Positions 48,076 to 60,050 of a stretch of 64,000 bases of DNA are shown one piece after another; positions within the stretch are counted from its first letter, which is position 1; the number at the start of each line of letters is the position of its first letter. The stretch spans positions 5,960,243-6,024,242 of the forward strand of contig NC_049907.1 of NCBI RefSeq assembly GCF_001411555.2. Reading direction: 5' to 3'. The notes beneath the pieces are model-generated. The model was not told the origin of the DNA. It saw only the letters and a program-made list of their open reading frames with translations, and did not search any database. Source of the DNA: Juglans regia (lineage: Eukaryota; Streptophyta; Magnoliopsida; Fagales; Juglandaceae). The translations under genes were made by a program, and so were the position numbers.

Positions 48076-50021
48076 ATGTTTTATTCCTTCCTATTCTTAA
48101 TTACCATGGGGGACGTCAACCTTGGTTATGGCTCCACAGAAAAAATCATGTTGCCGATGCGTTTAACCTTGATCTCTGCCTTTCTTACCATGCTCATTAT
48201 TCTTTTTCCTCTCATATTATTCAAGTGGAAACCCCATGGAAAAACCTTCAAGCAAACTCCAGCGCTCCCACCAGGCCCAACTCCGTGGCCAATAGTTGGA
48301 AACCTCCCAGAAATGTGGAGGAATAAGCCAGCATTTCGGTGGATACTTGGCCTTCTGGAATCACTCAATACGGAAATCGCTTGTATACGTCTAGGTGGTG
48401 TTCATGTTATTCCGGTAACTTCACCGGAACTTGCCCGGGAGTTCTTGAAAAAACACGATATCGTGTTTGCATCAAGACCTCTTTTTTTGTCGAGTAAATA
48501 TGCTACTCGCGGCTTTAAGTCGACAGCTTTGGTGCCGTGGGGAGATCAATGGAAGAAGATGAAAAAGTTGGTGGCTTCTGAGATAATTAACTCAAAAACA
48601 ACTCGGTGGCTACTCAATAAAAGGACCGAAGAAGCTGATAATCTTGTTCGTTTCATTTATAATCAATGTAAGAATGCTGCGATTGACGGCCTTCCTGATG
48701 ATCAGTCAATTAGTGGTTCAGTTGTGGACGTGAGACTTGTTGCACGTCATTACTGTGGAAATGTCATTCGGAAGATGATATTCAACAGAAGGTACTTTGG
48801 CAAAGGAAAGAAGGATGGAGGACCTGGAGTTGAGGAAGAACAACACATTGAATCACTTTTCACCATACTCGTCCATCTTAATGCATTTGCTTTATCGGAT
48901 TACTTGCCATGCTTAACAGCACTAGATTTAGATGGTCATGGGAAGATTGTAAGTGAGGCTATGAAGATCGTTACGAGTTATGAAGATCCGGTCGTCGATG
49001 AGAGACTACGGCAATGGAGAGACGGGGAGAAGACGGAGGCCGAGGACTTGCTCGACGCTTTCATCTTGGCAAAGGATTCGAATGGGAAGGCAGCTTTTTC
49101 TGTGGAAGAGATCAAAGCTCAAATCACGGCAAGACAAAAATTAAATATTAATAAGAATACCTAATACCATGCATTTTAATATATAACATTGCAAAATACT
49201 CACGTCTTTCACAAACCCTATATGATAGTACTGTTTTTCTCTCCTATTCTAAATATCCATACTAATCTTAGTTTTGTAGAAAATATTTAAATCTAAATAA
49301 ATGAAGTTTTCAATAATTAATATCTATTAATCATTTACTTGAATTGTTTTCAATCATGTGCGTGCAGGAACTGATGCTTGCAACAGTGGATAATCCTTCC
49401 AACTGCATAGAGTGGACACTGGCTGAAATGCTCAACCAACCGGAGCTCCTCCAAAAAGCTGTTGAAGAAATTGACAGGGTAGTGGGAAAGAAAAGATGGG
49501 TTGAAGAATCCGATATTCCACAGCTGAATTATGTCAAGGCTTGTGCAAGGGAAGGTTTCCGGCTTCACCCAATTGCACCATTTAACGTCCCCCATGTCTC
49601 AATGCAAGACGCGACTGTGGCTGGCTATTTCATCCCGAAAGGAAGTCATGTCATCTTGAGCCGATATGGTCTCGGCCGCAACCCTCGCGTTTGGAAAGAA
49701 CCCTTGAGGTTCAAACCAGATCGACATCTGAAGAAGAAGGAGGATGGATCGTCGATGGCCGATTATCAGGAGGTGGAACTTGCAGAGCATGAGCTGCGCT
49801 TCATTTCGTTCAGTACGGGAAGGCGAGGTTGCATGGGCATCGCGCTCGGCTCTGCCATGACTGTGATGCTTTTGGCTAGGCTACTTCAAGGATTTTCATG
49901 GAGTTTGCCACCAAACCAAGAGGAGATTGACCTCTCTGAGACCATGGATGAACTTTTCATGGCCAAACCCTTACATGCACATGCAAACCCACGTCTGGCG
50001 GCTTCACTTTATCCCGCTTAA
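48076..50021 (+). CDS. CYP79: CYP79-family cytochrome P450 (amino acid N-monooxygenase), intact
   Basis: CYP79 enzymes N-hydroxylate an amino acid twice to give an aldoxime, the first step to cyanogenic glucosides, nitriles or other defence products, at the ER membrane. Exons are 48076-49128 and 49368-50021, giving 568 residues. A second ATG at 48106 has a stronger context (ACCATGG) and would give 558; family members are about 530-560, so it may be the real start. Seen: membrane anchor (about 27-50), [12 protein letters not shown] hinge (65-76), the CYP79 mark [19 protein letters not shown] (224-242), I-helix TVDNPSN (357-363, the family's replacement of AGTDT), ExxR E413/R416, FKPDRH, and heme loop [11 protein letters not shown] with Cys506. 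The N-terminal half looks most like subfamily D (Val/Ile or broad substrates), but substrate cannot be read from sequence. The intron starts GC, not GT. It is the only whole copy of four tandem units. Confidence 0.93.
49129..49367 (+). other. Non-canonical GC-AG intron of CYP79
   Basis: The exon must end ...QIT (ACG at 49126-49128) and resume with ELMLATVDN. The bases after ACG are GCAAGAC, and no in-frame GT donor is available without losing conserved residues. GCAAG fits the strong +1 to +5 consensus of GC donors. The acceptor is GCGTGCAG. Unit 4 has CGTACGTCAAG at the same place, so the GC donor may have arisen by a 5-bp deletion that removed an ordinary GTACGT donor. Confidence 0.75.
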
Positions 50022-50350
50022 TAAATCTTCTACTTAGAAGACTAATTCGATGCACTTGAGATTTCAGTTGGAAACTTGTATCCGTGCCTGCAATATGCTT
50101 TTTTATTGGTTAAGTTAAAAAGAATAGTAGTGCTCATACTTTTTAGTTGGTTGGTCCTTCGTTTCTACGTTTTAGTTGGGAGCGCTAATCATCAATAATT
50201 TGCTGTACGTACGTATAGGTCCTTGCAATGTATGCAGTAATCAATAAAAATATGTCTTTATCAATATTTCACTTCATGTTTCGTGAGAAGACACCATCGA
50301 GAAACAATTTGATCAATATGATCATTTGATTGAGTACTATTTATGATTTT
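50022..50350 (+). other. 3' flank of the intact CYP79
   Basis: Shared with 880-1200 and 39580-39690. AATCAATAAAAATATG near 50238 could serve as a polyadenylation signal region (AATAAA at 50242). Homology to the other units stops at about 50350, before the CACTA site. Confidence 0.6.
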
Positions 50351-51330
50351 TTTTTTTATATATAAGAAATAGACTTCATTTCATTTCATAAAAGATGTTA
50401 TATATTTGACTCAAATTATAAGTCAATCTAACATTTGTTGTAAGCATTCCCGTACACAAAATCATTGCGCCCGACATTGTCTAAACTTCATGAAAATTTT
50501 CAAAAAGAGAGTATCATTCTCTGTATTAAAACAGAGGAAAAAACACCCCGCATCAAAACTCCATCCTACATAGGAGGAGAAGTAAACAACACACCCATCC
50601 TCCTAATACGGAGGAAGGAGGAACCAAACACCGCTATGGACAAAAGTCCAATAGCCTATTTCACTTTATTTACCTACGAATCAAAAACCCAACAAACAAA
50701 CATCAACAAAAAACGCACCGACATAAAGTCGGAAATACAGTTTCAAAAGCAAACAACACCACCAAACAAAATTGGACAAACAAAATGGAAATCGATGATG
50801 GTGCGTGCATGACACACTCTACACTGGATAGGAGTTGTTTCGCTTGTCTAGATGTTGCCGAAGTCGTTGGGCTCTTAGCTTCCACGCATGGCGTCGACAG
50901 AAGATGAATCGCGATAGTTTGATAACTCCATGCGTTTCCTTTAAACCATGCGTTGGCACAACACGCCACTTTGATTGGCGCCCAATCTGGTCAACCGTAA
51001 GATCGGCAGGTGAGGCTTCTCCCGATGGTGCACGTGTCGGACGATGGTCACCGGAGAAGCTCGAAACGACTACCCCGGCCCTCTCACAATAGTTTTAAAT
51101 TTTAAAGCTATTTCTAAAACACGGTCCCTCTCTCTCAAAAACTAGAGCCTCTCTCTCTAGAAACCCTCTCTCATCCGAACCTAGCTAGGGGAAAGGGGAG
51201 CTTTGGCTCCTTCTTCCTCTTCCTCTCCTTCCTCTCTACTGCCGGCCCTGCGTCTCCACTGGGTTTTTGGTTTTTTTTTTTTTCCATTTTTTTTCCAGCT
51301 GAATAAAGGAGGGTAGTCGATTTGAGCTTT
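50351..51330. other. Unclassified DNA between CYP79 and gag fragment
   Basis: Contains T- and A-rich patches, then a moderately GC-rich stretch (50820-51100). An open frame at 50465-50812 has no recognisable motif. Positions 51120-51230 are pyrimidine-rich, similar to retroelement leaders. No gene supported. Confidence 0.4.
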
Positions 51331-51810
51331 TTCGATGACCATGGTAGTCTTGCTCCCACAAAAATTCAAGGTCCCACAGATTGAACTGTCTGATGGGTCT
51401 AAAGATCTTGTAGAACATTTGAAAATGTTTAAGGCACACATGATGCTCTTTTGGTTTCCAGGAGAAATTGCATGTCAAACCTCCCCCTTGACCCTCAAAG
51501 AAATAGCTAGAGGGTGGTTCCGAAATTTGCAGCTAGGCTCTCGATTGGCAACTTTGAAGAACTAGGAAGATAATTTTTGACTCAATTCATGGCAAGCAGG
51601 CGAAGGAGGTGGTTGGCCGCTTACCTCCTAACTGTGAAGCAGCAGGAAGAAGAAAGTCTGAAAGCGTATCTCACAACATTCAACGAAGCACGTATGACAG
51701 CAGATGACCAAGATGAAAAGATAACATTCTCGACACTTCTAGGAGGAGTTTGGACTTGGAGCCCTTTTATGGCCGAACTGGCGAGGAGAATACCTGTTGT
51801 GACGCCTTGA
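51331..51810 (+). mobile_element. Ty3/gypsy gag fragment, third copy
   Basis: Frames 51335-51565 and 51577-51810 encode successive parts of a retrotransposon gag: FKVPQIELSDGSKDLVEHL, SPLTLKEIARGWFRNLQ, then TQFMASRRRRWLAAYLLTV, DDQDEKITFSTLLGGVW and PFMAELARR. A frame break lies at about 51565. It corresponds to 9640-10025 and is better preserved at the 3' side. No other retroelement domains follow. Confidence 0.85.
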
Positions 51811-52013
51811 AAGAATATTTAGATTGAAAGAATACCTTATTAATTTTGGATTTTTCATCTAGTCTATTTACCTTTCCTGCCCATTTTCTTTATTTTCTTC
51901 TCTCTTATTTCTTCATATTTTATTTCCACCCTTGGATTAAGGTTAGGACATGTGAAGGATTAGGATTTAATTGCCCTCAACCTTATCTCTCCTTTTCAAT
52001 TTCAGACCACACG

Positions 52014-52062
<49 letters not shown>

Positions 52063-53829
52063 TTTGATCTCTTCTTCCCCCCTTCTCTACATCTAGGGTT
52101 TTAGCCACAAGTACCATTGTGAGCTCAGCCACCACCCACCATGAGCAACACACACCCAACCTCTCTCTCTCTCCCACCCCCTATCGTGAGACCCGACAAT
52201 TGCTGCTAAGGACCAATCCAAATAGGGCCACCCCACATCTAAGCTCCACCTCCCTTAGCCAGTCGCACCACTGGCAACTAAGCCAAAACCACTGTTGCCT
52301 GTCCCAAGCAAACCTCTCTTGACTTCTCTAGCTCTCGATATCTTCTTCCCCTCCCTTTTCTCCATCTAGGATTTTAGTTGCTAGCATGATTATGAAGTTT
52401 AGCCACCATTAGCACCACACACCTAACCTCCCTTTCCCCACCGTGAGACCCAGCAATTGCTGCCAAGTACCTATCCAAACCTAGAGCCACCCTTCCATAA
52501 AAACATACCTGATATCTCCTGCACTAAGGGCATCCTACACATCCAGTCCAGCAGTCAATCCCCACATCTAAGCTCCACCTCCCTCAGCTAGTCGCACCAT
52601 ATAAAACGAAGCCAGAAACGTCACTACCTCTCTTAAGCAAACCTCTCTAGACTTCTCTACCTCTCGGTCTCTTCTTCCCCTCCCTTATCTCCATCCAGGG
52701 TTTCAGTTGCAAGCATCATCGTGAAGCTCAGCCACCAGCTACCATGAGCAGCAAACAATTAACCTCTCTTTCTCCACTATGAGACCCAACAATTCCCGCC
52801 ACGGACATGTCCAAACCAAGAACCATCCCTCAATAAAAACACAGCCAATGTTTGCTGCATGGAGGGCTTCGTCCATGTCCAATCCAACAACCGCAACACA
52901 CATCTAAGCTCCACCTCCTCAGCCTGTCGCACCACTAGCAACCAAGCTAAGACCACCACTGACTCTCCCAACCAAACCAACCATTCACAACGTCACTCCC
53001 ATAACTTAGAGCCCTTCTGTTTTCGCAACCATAAGTCATCACTAAAAGCTGTTACCCTTCATGGTCAACCACAACGTCGTCATGCACAATCAACTCCAAG
53101 GGACATTGGACGTCATTGCAATCTCTAGAAACAACTGTAACAACCCTGCTTTGTTACACAAAAAATAGAGTAACATCGAATCATCCAATGCCTAGGCCTC
53201 ACGGCCTGTCACCAACCAACATCCATGGGACTGCCTTGCACCATCCCCGAATAGCTCCACCCCAGGATCCACCATGAAGAGCTCTTGCGCCAACCATCAT
53301 TGTCGATCCAGTGGAGCACGCATTTGAATTCTTTGTGGACGTTACTCTTTTGGTTTGTTGTTCATGTGATATCCCTTAACGCCATAGATCCATTATCATT
53401 GTGCCCAGCTAGCTTGTTCTATTCATGTCGCCACTAACCATCGCACAAGTAGCCACACCAGTACACCACCCCACACCAGCCACTCAATTTTGGTATGACC
53501 TCTTTCTCTCCTTATCTTTCCTATGGACTGATCTTTCATGGGCAGTAGAAGATCACGAATTAATTTTGTGAAACCTTGGGTTTGTGTTTTGTCCATTCTA
53601 TGTGGAGTTTAAGTGGACTATAGGTTAAGTATGTGTGTTTGTATGTAATTTCAAGAGGCCTACTATGGATTGAGTAAAGTGTTTGTGAAGGCTGGTTGGA
53701 CATATTTGTATTATTTGTTATCTTGGTGTATAGTCATATTATTTATGAAACTAGAAATATTCATTTCTTATAACCACTTACATCAAAAACCTCTTTGTAC
53801 CCAATACACAACTATTGACTACATTGTAC
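51811..53829. repeat. Pyrimidine-rich LTR-like region with (CT)n
   Basis: A CT microsatellite lies at about 52016-52059. The rest has repeated blocks such as AAGCTCCACCTCCCT (52239 and 52569) and CCATGAGCA (52139 and 52742), so part of it is an internal imperfect duplication of about 330 bp and 270 bp periods. Composition matches 12041-13740 and 14150-14650. No gene. Confidence 0.5.
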
Positions 53830-54875
53830 ACTATGGTCTCCCCTCGGCACCACCCGCACACCCTAGCTCCTTTTGTCACACCACGGGTAATGATCACACG
53901 TGTAACTTTGTTATGACTAATGCCCAGCTCCACGCCTGGTGCTTAACGAGAGTACTAGGCATCTTTTAGCCCCCGCCAACAGAGGGGCTCCGGAGTCGTA
54001 CCATGAGTGTTACCATATTGGCTGAGCCTGCTATCGCCCAACGATAGCCTATGGGACACCACTCAGTTTTACACGCTCCCAAGTGACCAGAGCTGCTCCA
54101 GTGAGATAATACCCCACCTCGACTTGAGGTCGTCACATGTAAGAACCCATAGAAAAATATATTATTTTTCCAATGACACCAAATACTAGTTTCAAATTAC
54201 GCCATAGAGCATAACACAGATGAATAATTCATTACCGATATTAATAACAATGAATATGAAGATGCATGGCAGGTAGTTTATTGGATGACATGGCATAGTA
54301 CAAACACACAACCACACAACAACACACAAGTCACAATTCCACAGTTTCACAAACCCCAACTACAAGCATTACCCATCCTCCATCTGGCCCTTGGCCCAAA
54401 AAACGATGACAACCACATAAAATATTCTCAACACTTCCCCGGGCCTGATACCCATCTCAAATACAACCAGGCTGCAACAATGTTAGTGATAAATTTCACA
54501 TTAGAATCCCAAGGGTCGCGCTGGAGAGTTACTTACAACGCGGAAGGTAATTATTCTGGATGATTGCTCGTGATGGTTTAGGGGGTCCTGCGATTAAACG
54601 AGTATGCACATCGCTATGCGGACGGACAGAGTTGGTTTGATTAAAAACTGAACATCTGATAAAAATGAAACACAAGGCAAGGCATAAAGCCTTACTGTTG
54701 TGGCGTTTAGAGGGGTGGAGCAATGACAGCAGGCGGGGGCAATGATGTAATTGAGCAGAACAAGGGCTAAAATAGGTTTCTTTAATAAAGATGATAGATC
54801 TGACATGTTGGTGGGTGAAGGTGGGGATTTTCGCAGTGGGGTGAAAAGGAGCATGGCGGGGCAGTGGCTACGATG
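53830..54875 (-). mobile_element. LTR-like fragment, reverse orientation
   Basis: Colinear with 17246-18060: ACCATGGTTTCCC-type block, GGGTAACGAT/GGGTAATGAT, the CAAGTGACCAGAG / CACTCGGGAG block, TTGGATGACATGGCATA, CATCCTCCATCTGGCCC, and GCACATCGCTATGCGGACGG. It ends where a MITE is inserted at 54887. Confidence 0.65.
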
Positions 54876-55572
54876 AGCCCAAAATCCTCTCTCAGAGCAC
54901 TTTTAATGGATTAGCTAAAACTAAAATACGTTTTCTATGAATGTAAGATGAATTTAGCTTTTAGCTATTCCATTCACATAAATCTTCACATTGGAATAGC
55001 TATTTTTTCATTATATAACAACAAAATAATGTAAAATGAATTGGCCTAGCCTTTAGATATTCACATCAAATTTTCACATTGGATTATCTATTTATTCATT
55101 ATATAACAATGAGTAATTAATAATTAAAAAAAATTAATTTTTTTAATTATTAATTTATTTTATTTTATCATATTTTACTAATTTCTATAATTTCCATCAA
55201 ACTATATTTTTTTTATCAAATTTGGACAGAGTACCCATGACCCGTGCACTTGAAAAGAGCATCCATTCAACAAACATTTCTAAAAACTGGACATGTTGGT
55301 TTGCTGAAGAGAGAAATAATTCATAAAATAAGAATTTGGCCTATGAACAGGAACATTCAAATTCGGAAATTATTTTGAATGTAACTGTAGTTAAATTTCA
55401 ATTATTTTGCTAATTATTTTGAAATAAAATAAATTTCAAATTATTTTGAACATTCAATTATTTTGAAATTTGACTAATTCATTGTGATCATTTTTTATTT
55501 TTAAATAACTAAATACTCAATAAATTTAACTTTTAACTAATCGATTCAGGATGCTCTCACAAGCCCAAAATC
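54876..55572. mobile_element. MITE, 675 bp, flanked by 11-bp direct repeats
   Basis: Direct repeats AGCCCAAAATC (54876-54886, 55562-55572) flank 54887-55561. Ends CTCTCAGAGCAC...AATGGATTAGCTAAA and, on the opposite strand, TGTGAGAGCATC...AATCGATTAGTTAAA form imperfect inverted repeats. It is AT-rich and non-coding. The 9-11 bp duplication size suggests a Mutator-type origin, but superfamily is uncertain. Confidence 0.7.
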
Positions 55573-55599
55573 TGACCCAGAGTACCTACAAACCAAAGA

Positions 55600-56954
55600 C
55601 AGTACATATATACGGTGCCGAACCTGAGTGAAATGTATGCACCTACTCACGGACAACGATGACTTCTTGTCGTGATTGGTGTTTAGCGTCCGACTTTAAC
55701 GTGCATGTAATTGGATTCCCATTCTATATATGAACGGAATGCTTTGAACGTTTTATGTAATTTTCATCTTTTTATGATGGGTCAGTGCATGTGCAAAGCA
55801 CATCTTCTCATATTTAATTGACATGGCAAGGTTCATTGATTTGTTAAAAAAATTTAAAATATAATTTTTGTTTCATTATTTTATTCATAGACCAATGAGA
55901 GTCGTTGATTCAATCAGATATTGCATAATTTTAATTTTAATTGTACCTTATATATATATATTTGCATATCATAATATCTGATAGATCAGTACTAATTGGT
56001 TCTATCATATATTTTTTTATCGAAATAATTCGATATTAAATTATCTACAATTACTTATTATATTTTACTTATTTATTAATTATTTTCTATTATGTTAAGA
56101 GTGAATAAAAGAACGATAATTAATTAAAAGTGGGATAAATAATATTTTTCACAATTTTGAGTTATTATCACGAGATAACATGCAACTTCCCCAGCTTTTA
56201 TCTAATTTCTCTTTCACAACTTCTCAAACTAGTACTACTAAAATCAACATTTTATTGAAGAGATCAACATAAATATATAATATATCGATCATGTGTGTAT
56301 ATTGTAATATTCAGAAAAAATCCAATGCACTGAATTTATTTGAGAATCTTAAGAAAAGCCAAAATATTAAGATTGCTCCATACCACATAACTTTCATTAC
56401 AAGAAAACTGTTTATTTGTGGTCATTTAATTCCAACGAAATGACTATTTACAGCTAAAATGAGTCTGTTTTCGCTCAATTAAATGGTCACAAAAGACCAT
56501 TTTTCTTGTAGTGCTTGATTCTGTTTTCATCGTTTGAATATTTTATAATAAAAAAAAATTAAAAAAAAAATTTGTGGATAGAATGAGTCGGTCGGAAATT
56601 CACCGACGAAGACGTAAAACTTTTTCCTTCTCCTTCACGTGCACCATGCATTACACGTAGACTTCTCTCACCACACGACAGCTTCGAACCATGATACTAA
56701 TCTATAAATTCGTCTCTTTTGGTGTCCGTTCATTGATTTCAGAAAAGATTAATCCTCGTCAGCTTGAGAAAGACTTCTGTTTAGTGCTCTTTCACTTTCC
56801 TGAAAAAGTTGTCATTCGAATAAAGTCGGTTCTCTTAAGCCCTACATGCATTAACGTATAGCTCATCAAGCATATACATTCGCGAACAATATACGTAGAA
56901 AAGAAACTATTACTTCCTATTCTTAACCATGAGGGACGTCAAGTCGTCAACCAT
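55600..56954 (+). pseudogene. CYP79 unit 4: promoter and first codons only
   Basis: Homologous to 47231-48125, including the CCGAC pair, G-box, TATA, leader (GCATATACATTCGCGAACAA) and the start region. The first ATG of the intact gene is lost here (AAACTATTACTTCC), but the second is kept: ACCATGAGGGACGTCAA. After about seven codons the sequence turns into an LTR start (TGTAATACCC at 56955). Exon 1 coding resumes only at 63079, inside a decayed copy, which may be the other half of the same unit. Confidence 0.8.
56392..56516. mobile_element. CACTA-derived MITE, 119 bp, TSD CTT
   Basis: The element is 56395-56513, from CATTACAAGAAAACTG (one change from CACTACAAG) to CATTTTTCTTGTAGTG (complement CACTACAAGAAAAATG). 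Duplications are CTT (56392-56394, 56514-56516). The unit 2 and 3 promoters lack it at the matching place, so it inserted after the duplication. Confidence 0.88.
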
Positions 56955-58756
56955 TGTAATACCCAGGCCAATACCTAAGCCCGGAGGCCCAGGCCATGTA
57001 AGCCCAACCCGCTGGAGAAGAAAATGACGTCGTTTTCAGGAGGTCAGTTTCTCCCTCCCCATTCAGTCCCCCTCGTTCCCACTTTCCCTCACGTCTTGTA
57101 AACTCCCTCTTAAATTCTCTCATTCTCCACAACTGCTCCGTGCACCACTCACTTAGATTTTCTCTCAGTTACTCTCTCCCCACATCTCGGTTTCTTCCTC
57201 TCCAGCTATCAGTTTCTCTTCTGTTTATTTATTTATTTTTTTTCTTTTCCTCTACCTCTCTATTCCTTCTTTGCCCAACATGCAGCCCTCTAGAAATCAT
57301 TTCTTCTAGCCGAACTCCCTCTCTTTTTCTCTTTGAATCTTGTTTCCCAAGCCCCATCTCATCCTATCCATCGATCGGCAGTAACCCTAGTTACAAGGGA
57401 TCACCGAACTCCACCCTCTCACGCCGAAACCAAACAACCCGTGGCCACCGCTTGAAGACCAACAAACCCAGCTAGATAAGCAGGGTTCCTATGCTAGATT
57501 TTATATAAAAAGAAAATGAACTAAGATTGATTTTATGAAAAATGTGCATGATATAGTTTGAAAAGAAATGTGGAAAAACCTCAGTTATTTGTTCTACATT
57601 ATTCATTAAACCTGTATAAAAGAGGAAAGTATTTTTGTCATGACTGGATTAGACATGTGCAAATTTTTGGCATTATGTTTCTGACTATGCAGAAAGAGCA
57701 AATATGAAATCTAAAAACTTGTATATGTTATGAGAAGATGCATTGAATTTGTTTTGAATATGTAAAATGATATGAAATTATTCAATACTCTGTTTGGATA
57801 TGATGTGGCATCTAAAAAACTTTTAGCACAAATTTCTGATTTTGTATCTAATTCTGTTTCTAGTCATGATTCGATGATTCTGATTCTATTTTGCTTTGAT
57901 ATATGACCCTGTTACAGGTGATAATAGTGGCATTTGGTCCTATCACGGGTGGTAATAGTGACATTTGGCCCTGTTATGGGACATAATAATGACTTTTGGC
58001 CCTGTCACGGGATATAATAGTGACCTTTGCCCTACCATGGGATACAATAATGGCCTGTGGCCCCGCCATTGGATATAATAGTAGTTTTTGTTCTGAATGC
58101 AATCGCTTTGGTATCATGGTGATTTATGTTTTGTTTGACTTTCCGCATAATGCAAAACCCTACGATGGGGGTTAAATATGGTTTCCGTTCTGATATGATG
58201 TTCTTATATGATATGTTATGATGTGAGATGATAAGATGATGATTTTAGTCATCATGCCAAAGGATATTTTTTAATATGAACATGTTTTTAGATCTGCATT
58301 TCTAGAACTAAAATGTTTTGTTCTGCATTCTGGATTATGTGAAAAGGTTCATGTTTACATACTAGTATATGTTCTTTGCTTACTCAGTTGTTGATAACTC
58401 ACTCCTTATCTCTACAATATTTTTTAGATGATTTGAATATTTCAGCTGAGGATCAAGATTTTCGAGAATGGGTGAGATGATTTAAGTATTGTAGATTAAG
58501 CATAAAAATGTTTATACGAGTATTTTTGAAATTTTATTAAGTAATTTTTTCATGTTCAAATGACTTGGTATTTTGGGAAGTTAATTATATTGAAAATTTG
58601 GAGTCTATATATATATTGTGATATATGATTTTAAGTGAAAGGAAGTAACTCTTTAGGCTTGGAACTCTGGGTTGTAATATTAGTTCTCTGCATCCAAAGC
58701 AATTAATTTGATTTACATGATATATAACGTTATTTGGGAAGAGGCCCGGGGTTTCA
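56955..58756 (+). mobile_element. LTR (1.8 kb), no matching TSD
   Basis: Starts TGTAATACCCAGGCC and ends about GAGGCCCGGGGTTTCA. It contains the minisatellite of 5640-5910 in direct orientation and the adjoining block (AACCCTACGATGGGGGTTAA; the 4872-7718 LTR has AACCCTACCACGGGGGTTAA on its minus strand). Flanks ACCAT and TTCCT differ, so one side has been deleted or rearranged. No primer-binding or internal region follows. Confidence 0.65.
57905..58085. repeat. Minisatellite in LTR
   Basis: Five imperfect units of about 33-36 bp with core GGCCCTGTCACGGGATATAA; the inverted counterpart is at 5640-5910. Confidence 0.85.
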
Positions 58757-60050
58757 TTCCTGCTTGTTTTGATTGATCTTTTGCTACAATTTATTTTGCT
58801 ATAATTTATTTAATTAAAGTTGAGCACCTCACCGACCTCTTGCATGCATGTTCCCGTCTTAAATCACTGTGCTCTTCTTCCAGCATATATAAGGATTCCT
58901 TACTGTACCACCCTCTCTCATTTGACAATTACTTCTCCTTTTCGTTTGACCTGTATTTTGATGTCAGATTAGAACAACAGTACTAGCTAGCACCACTGTT
59001 AAGGAAATTCACTTGCATCTGTCAGCACAATACTCTCCACAATCTCACCGCATAATCAAGATCATAACTTCAGGAGGCACCCCGCATGTATAAATTTAGT
59101 TGTAGGGTATTCCGAATATGATCATCATTATAGTTGTCTTTTTTGTAGTTAATATTCATATATCTATGTTCTTGCTAGTTGGGGGCCGAACTCAAGTGCT
59201 AAAAGAGAGGTAGGTACTTCCTCTGTAGTTACTAATATATTAATTAATCACTGTGGATAAAATTATGTTACAACATATAAAACCTCATGCATTTAGTATT
59301 ATTCATTTGTTGAGGCTAAAGTTGGCACATTTGCTCTAATATTCACATCGAATCCTAGTTTCATTCGTGATATTGTTTATTTGTGTATTGATGAACAAAT
59401 AAACATAAACTATGGAGTGTTGGTTTTTTGGGCTTTTGACGTGTTAGGCAAATGGAGATGAAAGGAGGATCTACCAGCTTTATAGAGATTCATGTGTTTA
59501 CTTTGGCCTGGTTGTCTTGAAAACAGGTAACTGGTGTTTTATTTCAAAGTTTGAATTAAATTTGAGTACAAGAATTCCCAAAAGAGGGATGAATAGTTGT
59601 CTATATCATGTTTTCCCATGGCAATATTCTCGTATAGGTTCTTTTAGCATAAATATTGATGTAGGAAAATGGAGTAAGGAGTTTTTCCAACATAGACTGT
59701 TGTATTGAACTTTTTATGACAGTTTTGTTGAACTCCATTTCACATGGATTCCAATGCATGCATTGGATTGGCATGAATATTATGAGATCTATTTCAAAGA
59801 GATGACAGTATATTTTGTCATCTACCTGCCATTCATGCACCCCAAATGCCTGGGTACCTATGAGTGGTACACACGTTTATTTCATATTAGCAACTTTATT
59901 TACTTTATATAACATCTTAGTAGCCATGCCAAGCTGTAAAAATTGTTTAGGAAAATCGAGTAAGAATGGCGTTTTCCATCATTGAACTATCTGTTGTTTT
60001 GAATCCGTATCTAAAATGTTATGTTGAGAGGGGAATTAGGAATTAAATAG
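58757..60050. other. Low-complexity/AT-rich DNA, no gene recognised
   Basis: Both strands were read; short frames (such as 59517-59708) do not resemble known proteins. It lies between the LTR and the PEP carboxylase remnant and could hold its unrecognised downstream exons. Confidence 0.4.

Noticed and set aside
48106..48108. Second ATG as the only start of the intact CYP79
   Set aside because: It has the better context and is the one kept in unit 4, but the first ATG is in frame in the intact leader, so both are noted and the longer form is given.
49101..49103. GTG at 49101 as an ordinary GT donor for the CYP79 intron
   Set aside because: It would delete nine conserved residues (VEEIKAQIT) at the start of the I-helix region; the GC donor 28 bp downstream keeps the family sequence.
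54285..54563. 92-residue frame
   Set aside because: It is part of an LTR-like repeat also present at 17676-17960, with the frame not conserved there.
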